64,000 bases of DNA from Geoglobus ahangari (lineage in GTDB: Archaea; Halobacteriota; Archaeoglobi; Archaeoglobales; Archaeoglobaceae), in NCBI RefSeq assembly GCF_001006045.1, contig NZ_CP011267.1, positions 558,001-622,000 of the forward strand, read 5' to 3'. The position numbers and the translations under genes were made by a program. The notes beneath the pieces were generated by a model that ran no database searches, had not been told where the DNA came from, and saw nothing but the letters and a program-made list of their open reading frames with translations. Each line of letters begins with the position of its first letter. Positions within the stretch are counted from its first letter, which is position 1. Shown one piece after another: positions 1 through 12,179 of the stretch.

Positions 1-147
1 TTTACCAGCCTTTTCCGGCCTCAGGATAATCTCATCACCTTTAACCTCAAAGATGACTTTTTTACCCTCTTTCAAACCAAATCTGTCTCGTATTTCTTTT
101 GGGATTGTGACCTGCCCCTTTTTACCAACAGTTCTTGTTCTTACCAT
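1..147 (-). CDS. AbrB/SpoVT-type DNA-binding protein, 3' end cut by window
   Basis: The 49 visible residues form a swapped-hairpin AbrB domain: VGKKGQVTIPKEIRDRFGL at residues 7-25 is the family's hallmark, followed by an alternating beta pattern ending in LRPEKAGK. Such domains are the DNA-binding halves of MazE/VapB antitoxins or stand-alone archaeal regulators. The ATG at 147 is the only sensible start. The C-terminus lies outside the window, so a toxin partner further left cannot be checked. Confidence 0.85.
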   Translation of the reverse strand, partial: MVRTRTVGKKGQVTIPKEIRDRFGLKEGKKVIFEVKGDEIILRPEKAGK

Positions 148-388
148 CAGGTATGAATTTTGATTTTGGGGTTAAAAAATTTGTCCACCTTCCACGAGGA
201 ACAGGAATCTCTCCCACCTCTGGTTTTGTCATAAAATCTCCCAATTCTGGAGATATGTTCAAGAGATTTCCTGTTGAGACCCGATAACACCTGCTCTTTT
301 TGTGGTATGGTGCTGTGAGATAATAGATAGTCTTCTTAGAGTACGACGATCCCAAAGTTTTACATTAAACCTGTGTATTGGATTGATT

Positions 389-703
389 ATGGAATTGAAC
401 GAAATAACCAGAATTCTGATTGATTTCAGGGATAGAAGAGACTGGAAAAAATACCACACCCCGAAGAACCTCGTGATTTCCGTGGCAGTTGAGATTGGCG
501 AGCTGCTTGAAATTTTCCAGTGGAAGAGCGATGAGGAGATTGCGAGACTTCTGGAAAGTGAGGAGTACAGGGAGAGGATTGGAGAGGAGATCAGCGACGT
601 GATGATCTACCTGCTCACCCTCGCCCACGAGTGCGGGATAGACTTGGAGAAGGCGGTTCTCTCGAAGATCGAGAAGAACGAGAGGAAGTACCCGGTTAAA
701 TGA
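389..703 (+). CDS. MazG-like nucleotide pyrophosphohydrolase (104 aa)
   Basis: Small all-alpha NTP pyrophosphohydrolase of the MazG/YpjD type, which hydrolyses (often aberrant) NTPs to NMP and PPi in the cytoplasm. The Mg-binding helices show the EIGELLEIFQW and EEISDVMIYLL segments, matching the EExxE and ExxD ligand pattern. The ATG at 389 is chosen because the family begins with such a MELNEI helix and a TATA-like TTTTACATTAAAC lies at about 358-370, so the transcript is probably leaderless; the reading frame extends upstream without similarity. Substrate preference is unknown. Confidence 0.85.
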   Translation: MELNEITRILIDFRDRRDWKKYHTPKNLVISVAVEIGELLEIFQWKSDEEIARLLESEEYRERIGEEISDVMIYLLTLAHECGIDLEKAVLSKIEKNERKYPVK

Positions 704-737
704 AAGGCTTTTTATTTTTGGGTGAGAACAGCAAGAC

Positions 738-1808
738 ATGCGCGACGAGATCCTCAGGATACTCTCCTCCTACGACCAGGAAGAGGTCAGGATAGGCACC
801 ATAGGCAGCCACTCGGCCCTCAACATTCTGAAGGGGGCGAAGGAGGAAGGGTTCGAGACCGTCTGCATATGCAGGGAGAAGGAGAGGTTCGTTTACGAGA
901 GCTTCGGGGTTGCGGATCACATAATTCAGGTTGACGATTACCGGGAACTGCTGGACGAGGTGATTCAGAGGAGGCTCATAGAGCTCAACACCGTGCTCAT
1001 CCCCCACGGCAGCTACAACGCGTACATAGGCAGCCTCTACAACCTGAAGGTTCCCGTCTTTGGCAACAGGGTTCTTATGGAGTGGGAAACTGTTAGAGAG
1101 AAGCAGAGGGAGTGGCTGGAGAGGGCAGGGCTGAAACTCCCCAGAACGTACTCCTCCCCAGAGGAGATAGACGGGCTCGTCATAGTGAAGTACCCCGGGG
1201 CGAGGGGAGGCAAGGGATACTTCATAGCCCGCGACAGGGACGACTTCTACAGGAAAGCAGGAGAGCTCGTCAGGAGAGGAGTAATCTCGGAGAGGGACGT
1301 TGACAGCGCCCACATCCAGCAGTACGTTCTCGGTGTGCCGGTCTACTTCTCCTTCTTTTATTCAGTTGTGAACGGCAGGATAGAGCTCATAGCCATAGAC
1401 AGGCGCTACGAGTCGAACGTGGACGGGATAGGCAGGATTCCGGCCGAGGAGCAGCTGGAGGCTGGAATCATCCCCACATACACGGTTGTGGGCAACATAC
1501 CGCTTGTAGTCAGGGAGAGCCTGCTCTCCAGAATACTCAGGGACGGGCAGAGGGTCTACGAGTACTCGAAGAGGATAGCGGAGCCGGGAATGGTTGGCCC
1601 GTTCTGTCTGGAGAGCATAATAGACGAGAACGGAGAAATCTACTACTTCGAGATCTCAGCGAGGATTGTGGCCGGCTCGACTGTGGGCATACCGGCCTCG
1701 CCATACTCCTACGTGCTCTTTGGAGAGAACATGTACATGGGCAGGAGGATAGCGAGGGAGATAAGAATAGGGATTGAAAAGGACATGCTGGGTGAGATGA
1801 TCTTCTAA
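738..1808 (+). CDS. purP: 5-formaminoimidazole-4-carboxamide ribonucleotide synthetase (formate-AICAR ligase)
   Basis: ATP-grasp enzyme of archaeal purine synthesis: AICAR + formate + ATP gives FAICAR, replacing the folate-dependent PurH transformylase step. The 356 aa match the family's usual length. The N-terminal TIGSHSALNILKGAK (21-35) and the glycine-rich ATP-binding loop PGARGGKGYF (153-162) are typical of true PurP, as is the C-terminal MVGPFCLESI region. It follows the MazG-like gene by 34 bp and ends 4 bp inside the convergent cofC. A second, divergent copy lies at 55106-56233. Confidence 0.93.
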   Translation: MRDEILRILSSYDQEEVRIGTIGSHSALNILKGAKEEGFETVCICREKERFVYESFGVADHIIQVDDYRELLDEVIQRRLIELNTVLIPHGSYNAYIGSLYNLKVPVFGNRVLMEWETVREKQREWLERAGLKLPRTYSSPEEIDGLVIVKYPGARGGKGYFIARDRDDFYRKAGELVRRGVISERDVDSAHIQQYVLGVPVYFSFFYSVVNGRIELIAIDRRYESNVDGIGRIPAEEQLEAGIIPTYTVVGNIPLVVRESLLSRILRDGQRVYEYSKRIAEPGMVGPFCLESIIDENGEIYYFEISARIVAGSTVGIPASPYSYVLFGENMYMGRRIAREIRIGIEKDMLGEMIF

Positions 1809-2407
1809 CTCCTCTTCAGCATGGGATCTTTCTCGGAGAAGTCCACGTAGAAGCCAAGCCCCTCAAGGTACTCGTAGCTCCTCTTCCCCTTCCCGTGTAT
1901 CATCAGCTCAAGCAGGTCGCTCTCGTCGTCAATGTCCACGCTCGCGTAGAACGAGTCGAAGATCTTATACTTAAGCCCGAGCGACTCGCATATCTGAACG
2001 TGCTTGACAAAGCTGCCGTAGTGGTAGGAGGTGCGAAAGCTCCTGCTTCTCGAGAGGAGCATGTTTGTCCCCCCCTTCCTCCCCGGGGCTAGGACAACCT
2101 CTCCATCGGAGCTCAGGAACCTCTCCACCACCCTCTCATTAAGCAGTGGGAGATCGGACATTACCACGGCCAGATCCCCTTTCTTTATCCTCGAAGTCAC
2201 CACCTCGTCGAGGCTCCTGCTGTCCACCTCGTACCTGAGGCCCTCAAGCCTCCTGTCCTCAGCGCTCGATATCACCACCGCCTCACCGCACGCATCAACG
2301 ACGTCCAGAAGGAGGTTGAACGCGAGCTCCTCCCTCTCCTCCCTTGTTAGAATGCCGGAGAGCCTTGTTTTCGGGTTGACAGGTTTGAACGGGATCACTA
2401 TTTCCAT
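1805..2407 (-). CDS. cofC: 2-phospho-L-lactate guanylyltransferase (F420 synthesis)
   Basis: CofC activates 2-phospholactate with GTP to lactyl-2-diphospho-5'-guanosine, the step before CofD in coenzyme F420 assembly. The protein (200 aa) has a nucleotidyltransferase-like fold with the signature IPFKPVNPKTRLSGIL at 5-20, a metal-binding SDLPLL at 84-89 and LAPGRKGGTNML near 107-118. Its stop overlaps the convergent purP stop by 4 bp. cofG and cofH, for the deazaflavin half of F420, lie 11 kb away on the other strand. Confidence 0.92.
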   Translation of the reverse strand: MEIVIPFKPVNPKTRLSGILTREEREELAFNLLLDVVDACGEAVVISSAEDRRLEGLRYEVDSRSLDEVVTSRIKKGDLAVVMSDLPLLNERVVERFLSSDGEVVLAPGRKGGTNMLLSRSRSFRTSYHYGSFVKHVQICESLGLKYKIFDSFYASVDIDDESDLLELMIHGKGKRSYEYLEGLGFYVDFSEKDPMLKRS

Positions 2408-2479
2408 GCTGGAAGAGGTTTAGCGGCAATTAATAAACTTGCGCAAATGATTTATCCCTGAACCCACAACACCGAAAAC

Positions 2480-2740
2480 ATGGATTTAATATGCCGCTTC
2501 GTTCGCAAGGATGGTGAGGAGGTCGGGGAGAGCATAGACGTTTTTGAGGGATACCTTATAGTCAAGAGTTCCGACAGGTTCTTCGGCGTTCCCCTCTCGG
2601 CGGTGAAGGAGGACGGAGACGCGCTCGTAATACAGGACTACGACGAGGAGGAGGCGAAGAAGGTAGGAGAGAGGTGGGTGGAGGAGAAGTCGAAGCCCGT
2701 AAGCCTCGAAGAGCTCGAGCAGTATGGTTTCGGAGAGTGA
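2480..2740 (+). CDS. Small archaeal beta-rich protein (DUF5749-like)
   Basis: Acidic 86-residue cytoplasmic protein with alternating beta segments ([35 protein letters not shown]) and a charged helix at the C-terminus. It resembles the archaeal DUF5749 family, recalled from memory rather than searched. No enzyme motif is visible. It overlaps the start of pth2 by 17 bp, so the two are probably translated from one mRNA. Function unknown. Confidence 0.75.
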   Translation: MDLICRFVRKDGEEVGESIDVFEGYLIVKSSDRFFGVPLSAVKEDGDALVIQDYDEEEAKKVGERWVEEKSKPVSLEELEQYGFGE

Positions 2741-3083
2741 GTACAAGCAGGTGATCGTGGTCAGGGAGGATCTTAAGCTCTCGAGGGGGAAGCTCGCGGT
2801 TCAGGTAGCTCACGCGGCAATAATAGGCTACGAGGCAGCCGATTCGAGTACGAGAGATAAGTGGAAGATGGAGGGGCAGAAGAAGATAGTGCTGAAGGTG
2901 AAAAATCTGGAGGAGCTGATGAGGATATTCGAGCAGGCGAGAAAAGCTGGCTTGCCGTCTGGATACGTGAAGGATGCGGGGCTTACGGAGATCCCTCCCG
3001 GAACCATCACAGCGGTGGTCATAGGCCCTGAGAAAGAGGAGAAAATAGACAAAATCACGGGAAGCCTTCCTCTTCTAAAATAG
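2724..3083 (+). CDS. pth2: Peptidyl-tRNA hydrolase, archaeal/eukaryal type Pth2
   Basis: Releases tRNA from prematurely dropped peptidyl-tRNA. At 119 aa it has the full Pth2 domain without the N-terminal membrane segment of eukaryotic forms. The conserved [15 protein letters not shown] (18-32) and [19 protein letters not shown] (84-102) carry the catalytic Lys/Asp/Thr region. The ATG at 2724 sits inside the preceding small gene. The 3' end overlaps the convergent sir2 gene by 29 bp. Confidence 0.95.
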   Translation: MVSESEYKQVIVVREDLKLSRGKLAVQVAHAAIIGYEAADSSTRDKWKMEGQKKIVLKVKNLEELMRIFEQARKAGLPSGYVKDAGLTEIPPGTITAVVIGPEKEEKIDKITGSLPLLK

Positions 3084-3789
3084 GCAGCAGGGGTTCGAAG
3101 AATTTTCCCGCCCTCTCCCTCACGCTGAGGTCGGCGATATCCGTTACGGGAGTCACGTCGGGGTTTATCTCGATTACCATGTTTCCGTTTCTCTTCGCGT
3201 GGTGAGGGAGGTAGGCTGCGGGGTAAACGACAGCAGATGTTCCTATAACCAGAACGCTGTTCTCCTCGCAAAGGCTCATGGCGAGCTCGAGCTCCCTTTC
3301 CGGCAGCGCCTCTCCAAACCACACCACGTTCGGCCTCATCATCTCCCCGCACTCGCAGACGGGCGGAATGGCTTTGGGAGGTTTGGCAACCCTGACGATC
3401 CTGTCGCACCCCAAGCACCTCATCTCATCAATCCTGCCGTGCAGGTGAATCACGTTCCTGCTTCCGGCCCTCTCGTGCAGGTTGTCCACGTTCTGAGTTA
3501 TCACGGCCTTCAGAAGTCCCTTCCTCTCCATGATCGCCAGAGCGAGATGTGCCGGGTTCGGCCTCGCGCTGAAAACCTTCTCCATCCTCCACGCATACCA
3601 CTCCCAGACGAGTCTTGGGTTCTTCGCAAACGCCTGAGGTGTGGCAAGCTCCTCCGGCCTGTACTTGTTCCACAGTCCGTCCTTTCCCCTGAACGTCGGG
3701 ATTCCGCTGTCCGCAGATATCCCCGCTCCGGTGAGGGCAACGAGATTCCCGCTACACCTCCTGACCAGCTCGAGGAACTTCGAGATCAT
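3055..3789 (-). CDS. cobB: NAD-dependent protein deacylase, Sir2 family
   Basis: Sirtuin that removes acyl groups from lysines using NAD+, giving O-acyl-ADP-ribose. Motifs in order: [15 protein letters not shown] (21-35), [12 protein letters not shown] (98-109), catalytic His117 in HLHG, four zinc cysteines (125, 128, 145, 147) and a late [13 protein letters not shown]-binding segment. The frame is open far upstream, but the ATG at 3789 gives a 244-aa protein of the size of the Archaeoglobus Sir2 enzymes and begins just before the Rossmann strand. In archaea such enzymes act on the chromatin protein Alba. Confidence 0.93.
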   Translation of the reverse strand: MISKFLELVRRCSGNLVALTGAGISADSGIPTFRGKDGLWNKYRPEELATPQAFAKNPRLVWEWYAWRMEKVFSARPNPAHLALAIMERKGLLKAVITQNVDNLHERAGSRNVIHLHGRIDEMRCLGCDRIVRVAKPPKAIPPVCECGEMMRPNVVWFGEALPERELELAMSLCEENSVLVIGTSAVVYPAAYLPHHAKRNGNMVIEINPDVTPVTDIADLSVRERAGKFFEPLLPILEEEGFP

Positions 3790-3864
3790 TGAAGCATTCT
3801 TGAAAGGGGAAGGGATAAGGGTTGCGGAGACAAAGCTTAAAAGGGCAAAATCAAACGAAAAATC

Positions 3865-4650
3865 ATGAGGTTTGGATTCTTTGACTCCGACGGCCTTAAG
3901 CTCAGGTACTTTGAGGCCGGAAATGGCAGGCCGCTCATTCTCGTGCACGGCCTTGGAGGCAGCCTTGAGGCGTGGTCTGAGCAGTATGATGAGCTCTCGA
4001 GGAGGTTCAATGTTGTCGCCCTCGACCTCAGGGGCTTCGGGATGTCTGACGTGCCGGAGAGCGTTTCGATTGGAGACTTCGCGAGGGACGTGAGCAACCT
4101 CATGGAGCACCTTGGCATCCAGAAAGCCAGCATTCTTGGTCACTCAATGGGTGGCCTCGTCTGCATGGAGTTCTACGCCAGATACCCGGAAAAGGTTGAG
4201 TCCCTGATCCTCGCGAACACGTTTCACAGGCTGCCGGAGAGCATGAGAGAGGAGTTCGAGAAGAGGCTGGAGATCCTTGAAAGCAGCCCGGACATGAGCC
4301 AGATCGCCGCGTTCATCTCCCAGATCTCCCTCTACCAGAACAGACCCGAACACAGGGAGCTCGTGGAGACGATAATAAGAAAGAACGACAAGAGAATCTA
4401 CACGCTCGCCACTGCCGAGATCTTCCGTGCTGATTATGAAGATCTGCTTCCCAGAATCGAGGTGCCGGTGCTCGTAATCGTCGCTGAGCACGATGCCACT
4501 ACACCCCCAGCTTTCGGCGAGGCGATCCACAGGCTCGTGCCGAACTCGGTTCTGAAAAGAGTGTCCAGCTCGGCCCACCTGTCCATGCTCGAAAACCCGG
4601 AGGAGTTCAACCGGGCAGTGGTTGAGTTTCTGGAGGGGCTGCAACAATAA
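3865..4650 (+). CDS. Alpha/beta-fold hydrolase
   Basis: Cytoplasmic 261-aa hydrolase with oxyanion motif HGLGGS (29-33), nucleophile elbow GHSMGG with Ser94, acid Asp210 in VAEHD and catalytic His238 in [12 protein letters not shown]. The architecture matches the esterase / BioH / MhpC-like group; the substrate cannot be read from sequence. Divergent from sir2, with about 75 bp between the starts. The next gene, PolD, begins 73 bp downstream. Confidence 0.88.
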   Translation: MRFGFFDSDGLKLRYFEAGNGRPLILVHGLGGSLEAWSEQYDELSRRFNVVALDLRGFGMSDVPESVSIGDFARDVSNLMEHLGIQKASILGHSMGGLVCMEFYARYPEKVESLILANTFHRLPESMREEFEKRLEILESSPDMSQIAAFISQISLYQNRPEHRELVETIIRKNDKRIYTLATAEIFRADYEDLLPRIEVPVLVIVAEHDATTPPAFGEAIHRLVPNSVLKRVSSSAHLSMLENPEEFNRAVVEFLEGLQQ

Positions 4651-4723
4651 TATTTCTCCGCCGGAACATATCGCCCGGACTGTCATCACAAGAGTTAAAT
4701 TTTCACTCGCACTACAAGGTAAG

Positions 4724-8191
<3,468 letters not shown>

Positions 8192-8193
8192 CC

Positions 8194-9066
8194 ATGAAGA
8201 TCCAGATAATGGGTGCCGGTGCCCTCGGAAGCCTGTTCGGTGCGCTTCTGCTCAAAGCAGGATTCGACGTGGTTTTTGTTGCGAGGGGCGAGCAGCTGAA
8301 GGCTCTGCAGAGTAGAGGGCTGGAGGTATCAGGGCTAATGGAGGAGCACTTCGACGTCACAGCCGTCAGCGAACCCGTGGACGCCGATCTGGTGTTTCTG
8401 ACAGTCAAAGCCTACGACACCGAGAATGCCGCGAGGCAGCTTGAGAAGGTGAGGTTCAGGGCGATCTGCAGCCTCCAGAATGGGGTTGGGAATGAAGATA
8501 TTCTCGCAAGGCACTTCGACAACGTGGTTGGGGGCGTGACAACCTATGGAGCGAACCTGAGGGAGCCGGGACACGTAATCTACGCCGGGGAGGGCATGAC
8601 GCTCCTCGGGAACTTCAAGGGCAGCGGAGCAGAGGACTTCGAGCTCGTCCTCAGAGAGGCCGGGGTGAACGTTGAAGTCGTCGAGGACATAGAGCGCAGG
8701 ATATGGGAGAAGGCATGCATAAACGCGGTCATCAACCCGATCACGGCGGTCTGCAGGGTCAGGAACGGGAAGATCGTCGAGGTGCCGGAGCTGTGGGATG
8801 TCGCGAGGAGGATAGCGGGGGAGTGCAGAGAAGTTATGAGCAGGATGGGCTACGACGTTGATGTTGAGAGAGCTGCAAAAGATGTTGCGGTGAGGACGAG
8901 CATGAACAGGTCCTCCATGCTCCAGGACATCGAGAAGGGGAGAAGGACTGAGATAGAGTTCATAAACGGGGCGTTCGTGAGGAAGGCGAGGGAGTTCGGG
9001 ATTGACGCCACGTACAACGAGATCATGGTAAAGCTCGTTAGGGGGATTGAGCTTGGAGTGGATTGA
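8194..9066 (+). CDS. panE: 2-dehydropantoate 2-reductase (ketopantoate reductase)
   Basis: NAD(P)H-dependent reduction of ketopantoate to pantoate for CoA synthesis. The protein (290 aa) has the Rossmann loop GAGALGSLF (7-15), the SLQNGVGNED block and the catalytic-lysine block KACINAVINPITAV starting at 173. The ATG at 8194 follows the PolD stop by two bases, so co-transcription is likely. In many archaea PanE is regulated by feedback from CoA; nothing about that is visible here. Confidence 0.93.
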   Translation: MKIQIMGAGALGSLFGALLLKAGFDVVFVARGEQLKALQSRGLEVSGLMEEHFDVTAVSEPVDADLVFLTVKAYDTENAARQLEKVRFRAICSLQNGVGNEDILARHFDNVVGGVTTYGANLREPGHVIYAGEGMTLLGNFKGSGAEDFELVLREAGVNVEVVEDIERRIWEKACINAVINPITAVCRVRNGKIVEVPELWDVARRIAGECREVMSRMGYDVDVERAAKDVAVRTSMNRSSMLQDIEKGRRTEIEFINGAFVRKAREFGIDATYNEIMVKLVRGIELGVD

Positions 9067-9505
9067 CGTTCTGGTAATCTCAATGCTCCCGATCTCTGAG
9101 CTGAGGGGCGCGATACCCTACGCGGCGATAAAGGGACTTCCCCCCGCTGAGGCGTACGTGGTCTCCGTAATCGGGAACTTTCTTCCCGTCCCCTTCATCC
9201 TTTTCGTCCTCCACAGGGTCGAGGGGCTGATAAGGAGGATTCCCCTGATCGGGAGGCTCTACGAGTACGCTCTAAGCCTTGCTGAAAAGAGGAGGGGTGC
9301 TGTCGAGAGGTACGGTTACCCCGGGCTCACACTCTTCGTGGCCATTCCGCTGCCGGTTACAGGAGCGTGGACTGGCAGCCTGATAGCGTTTCTCCTCGGG
9401 CTTAACGGCAGGAAGGCGATGCTGTTCATCCTGCTGGGGATAATGGTCGCCGGAGTAATCGTGCTCTCAACAGCATACGGGATTAAGTTCATTATTTTCA
9501 GTTAA
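9047..9505 (+). CDS. Small integral membrane protein, COG2426 (small multidrug export family)
   Basis: Hydrophobic 152-aa protein with about four membrane segments and the family signature PISELRGAIPYA at 15-26 and PVTGAWTGSLIAFLLG near 102-117. The family is annotated as small multidrug export protein, but the transport role is weakly supported; it is distantly related to DedA/SNARE-associated proteins. The start is a TTG at 9047 inside the panE 3' end; a second in-frame TTG follows at 9053. Confidence 0.85.
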   Translation: MSLEWIDVLVISMLPISELRGAIPYAAIKGLPPAEAYVVSVIGNFLPVPFILFVLHRVEGLIRRIPLIGRLYEYALSLAEKRRGAVERYGYPGLTLFVAIPLPVTGAWTGSLIAFLLGLNGRKAMLFILLGIMVAGVIVLSTAYGIKFIIFS

Positions 9506-9618
9506 AAATTATTAGATTTCAATACAAACAGCCTTTTCTGGGTTGAAAAGGGCGATAGGAGAGCTGCAAAAAGCTTTAAAACCTGACGCCATAGCATATA
9601 TGTCGAGTGGTGATAAAA

Positions 9619-10146
9619 ATGACAGCAGACATCCCAGTCAAGGAGATAATGACACGAGAGGTCTGTACGGTCTCAAAGGAGGACTCTGTGCTCAACGCTT
9701 CCAGAAAGATGATAGAGTACGGCGTCGGGAGCGTTGTTGTCGTTGAGGACTCGAAGCCCATTGGAATCGTGACCGAGAGGGACATAATAGTCAAGGTAGT
9801 GTCGAGGAACAGGGTTCCGGCAGAGGTGACGGTCGAGGAGGTCATGAACTACCCGCTCATCACCGTCACGCCAGAAACCAGCGCGAGAGAGGCTGGGATG
9901 ATCATGCTCAGGAAGGGCATAAGGAGGCTCCCTGTCGTTAACGGAGATGCGCTCGTCGGCATCGTGACCGACACTGACCTGCTCTCATACTCCATAGACC
10001 TCGGAGAGTACATGGGGCTGATAAGGGAGGAGACCTACGTCAGAGAGGAGGTCGAAGTCGGCAAGTGCGAGAAGTGCGGCAGAATAGCCGAGCTGATAGA
10101 CGCAGACGGCATGAAGGTCTGCGAGGACTGCTATGAGACGATCTGA
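9619..10146 (+). CDS. CBS-domain pair with C-terminal zinc ribbon
   Basis: Cytoplasmic 175-aa protein with two CBS motifs (about 4-60 and 70-125) that usually bind adenosyl ligands such as AMP, ATP or SAM, then a four-cysteine zinc ribbon (Cys150, 153, 168, 171). The ATG at 9619 is preferred over GTG codons at 9607 and 9610 because GGTGAT at 9609-9614 is placed as its Shine-Dalgarno site. It precedes a second CBS protein by 10 bp. The pair probably senses nucleotide state, but no target is shown. Confidence 0.85.
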   Translation: MTADIPVKEIMTREVCTVSKEDSVLNASRKMIEYGVGSVVVVEDSKPIGIVTERDIIVKVVSRNRVPAEVTVEEVMNYPLITVTPETSAREAGMIMLRKGIRRLPVVNGDALVGIVTDTDLLSYSIDLGEYMGLIREETYVREEVEVGKCEKCGRIAELIDADGMKVCEDCYETI

Positions 10147-10156
10147 GGGTGATCGC

Positions 10157-11035
10157 ATGGTCAAGAACAGCAGGTTCGGATCGGTTATGGATCTCGCCTC
10201 GACCAACGTCATCACGATCCCGCCCACATCAACGATAATGACCTCAATGAAGACCATGGTCAAGTACAGCTTCAGGAGGGTGCCCATAGCAGATGCGGGA
10301 ACGAAGAGGCTTGAGGGCATCGTCACGAGCATGGACATCCTCGACTTCCTTGGAGGAGGGGACAGGCACAGACTCGTCAAGGACAAGTACATGGGCAACC
10401 TGATCGCAGCCGTTAACGAGGAGGTCAGGGAGATAATGGAGAAGAACGTCATGAGCGTCCACTACTCAAGCTCATGGGAGGACGCTTTAGAGCTCATGCT
10501 CCAGCACAACGTCGGCGGAGCGCCGATAGTTGACGACGAGGACTCGATTGTGGGTATAATAACCGAGAGAGACATAATGGTCTTCCTCGCCTCGAGGGCG
10601 AGGTACGATGGCAGGGTTAAGGACTTCATGACGAGGGGTGTCATCACCGCCGAGCCGGAGACGAGCATAGAGGACGCAATAAAGCTCATGGTCAGCAAGA
10701 GGTTCAGGAGGCTGCCGGTGGTCAAGGACGGGATTCTGCTCGGCCTGCTCACATCCTCAACACTCGTCCACTACTTCTCGGGCGAGGCGTTCAAGAAGCT
10801 GATAACCGGCAACGCTGAGGACGTGCTCTCACAGCCGATAACCACGATACTCAACAACGAGAAGGTGCTGAAGTACAGGGAGCCGCTCGTCGTTCACCCG
10901 GAGGACAGCGTAACCGACGTCGTCAGGAAGATGATCGAGAAGAATCAGGCCGCTGCGCTCGTCGTGAAGGACACGCTCGAGGGGATAATCACAGAGAGAG
11001 ACCTGATGAAGTTCCTATGCACGGTAAAGTGCTGA
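10157..11035 (+). CDS. Protein with four CBS motifs
   Basis: This 292-aa protein is made almost entirely of two Bateman modules. CBS motifs begin near VMDLASTNVITIPP, EIMEKNVMSVHYSS, DFMTRGVITAEPE and the C-terminal REPLVVHPEDSV, each ending in a GIVTSMD / GIITERD type strand. The ATG at 10157 has GGGTGATC just upstream; an earlier ATG inside the preceding gene is less likely. It lies between a two-CBS protein and RNA ligase in a closely spaced run, suggesting a regulatory subunit that reads adenylate ligands. Partner unknown. Confidence 0.85.
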   Translation: MVKNSRFGSVMDLASTNVITIPPTSTIMTSMKTMVKYSFRRVPIADAGTKRLEGIVTSMDILDFLGGGDRHRLVKDKYMGNLIAAVNEEVREIMEKNVMSVHYSSSWEDALELMLQHNVGGAPIVDDEDSIVGIITERDIMVFLASRARYDGRVKDFMTRGVITAEPETSIEDAIKLMVSKRFRRLPVVKDGILLGLLTSSTLVHYFSGEAFKKLITGNAEDVLSQPITTILNNEKVLKYREPLVVHPEDSVTDVVRKMIEKNQAAALVVKDTLEGIITERDLMKFLCTVKC

Positions 11036-11036
11036 C

Positions 11037-12179
11037 ATGTTCGTCTCAGAAGCCCTCGGACTTTCGAGACACGCCGGGAGAAAGCTCGAGGAGAAGAACA
11101 TACTGAGGCGTGCTTTCATCCCGCACCCCTTCTTTTCTGATGTTATTGAAGCCCTCAGGTTCGACAGGAAGTTTGGAGAGATTGAGGAGGGCAGCCTTGT
11201 AGCCAAAACCGTAAACGGCGTTAGGGTCGTCAGGGGCTTTCCCAAGATCAGAAGAGCGCTGACCCTCAAACCGACCATTAGAAAGCACTTCGAGAAGGAG
11301 GTTGCGGTCGAGGAGAAGATGAACGGCTACAACGTGAGAATAGCGAGGTTCGGGAAAAACCTCTACGCGATGACCAGAAGAGGGTACATCTGCCCCTACA
11401 CCACCGAAAAGGCAAGGGAGCTCGTAAACCCGGATTTCTTCAAAGACCATCCGAACCTCGTCCTGTGCTGCGAGGCTGTGGGCGAGGAGTCGCCCTTCGT
11501 CCCCAAGAGCCTGTACGGAATAGAGAGGCTCGACTTCTTCGTTTTCGACATCAGGGAGGAGAGAACGAACACACCGCTCAGCATAGAGGAGAAGATAAGG
11601 CTCTGCGAGGAGTACGGGCTGAAATACGCACCCCTCCTCGGGGTCTTCGACGTCAGGACGGCGCATGAAGAGGTGAGGGAGATAATAGAGAGGCTCGGCA
11701 GGGAGGGAAGAGAGGGCGTGGTGATGAAGGATCCTGAAATGAGGCTCGAGCCGCTGAAGTACACGACCTCCGAGACGAACGCCGGGGATTTGAGGTACGC
11801 CTTCAGGTACTTCAACGACTACGGCAAGGACTTCATGTTCTCGAGAATCGTGAGGGAGGGGTTCCAGAGCTTCGAGTTCAACGAGAGCGAGGAGGAGTTC
11901 AGGGAGAGGTGCCTGAGGCTCGGGATGGCGATACTGGAGCCCATGGTCAGGAGCATAAGGGAGGTTGCCGAGGGAGGGAAGGTTGTCGAGAGGGTGAGGC
12001 TGAGGTTCAGGGAGTTCGAGGTCATGAACCTCTTTCTGGAGCACATGAGAAGCACAGGGGTCGACTTCGAGGTCGCGGACATAAGGAAGGATGGCGGGGA
12101 GATAGTGATCTGGATAGAGAGGATCATGAGGAGCACCACGGACAAGATAAGGAACCATCTGGAGGGTAACCCGTGGTGA
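11037..12179 (+). CDS. ATP-dependent RNA ligase, archaeal Rnl3 type
   Basis: Homodimeric RNA ligase family known from Pyrococcus abyssi Pab1020 and Methanothermobacter. It seals RNA 5'-phosphate and 3'-OH ends through a lysyl-AMP. Nucleotidyltransferase motif I is EEKMNG with adenylated Lys94; later motifs include CCEAVGEESPFVP (III region), EGVVMKDP (IV) and LKYTTSE (V). The C-terminal ~130 residues are the helical dimerisation domain. The 380 aa are the family's usual length. It begins one base after the CBS gene stop and overlaps the next gene by 7 bp. Confidence 0.9.
   Translation: MFVSEALGLSRHAGRKLEEKNILRRAFIPHPFFSDVIEALRFDRKFGEIEEGSLVAKTVNGVRVVRGFPKIRRALTLKPTIRKHFEKEVAVEEKMNGYNVRIARFGKNLYAMTRRGYICPYTTEKARELVNPDFFKDHPNLVLCCEAVGEESPFVPKSLYGIERLDFFVFDIREERTNTPLSIEEKIRLCEEYGLKYAPLLGVFDVRTAHEEVREIIERLGREGREGVVMKDPEMRLEPLKYTTSETNAGDLRYAFRYFNDYGKDFMFSRIVREGFQSFEFNESEEEFRERCLRLGMAILEPMVRSIREVAEGGKVVERVRLRFREFEVMNLFLEHMRSTGVDFEVADIRKDGGEIVIWIERIMRSTTDKIRNHLEGNPW

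Noticed and set aside
122-355. A minus-strand frame of 77 codons upstream of the AbrB gene
   Set aside because: It reads into the AbrB gene frame region, shows no domain, and lacks a start with a ribosome site; more likely non-coding or a decayed fragment.
11046-12158. Long minus-strand frame of 370 codons across the RNA ligase
   Set aside because: It is the antisense shadow of a high-GC coding gene; residue composition has no domain and the plus-strand protein is a clear RNA ligase.
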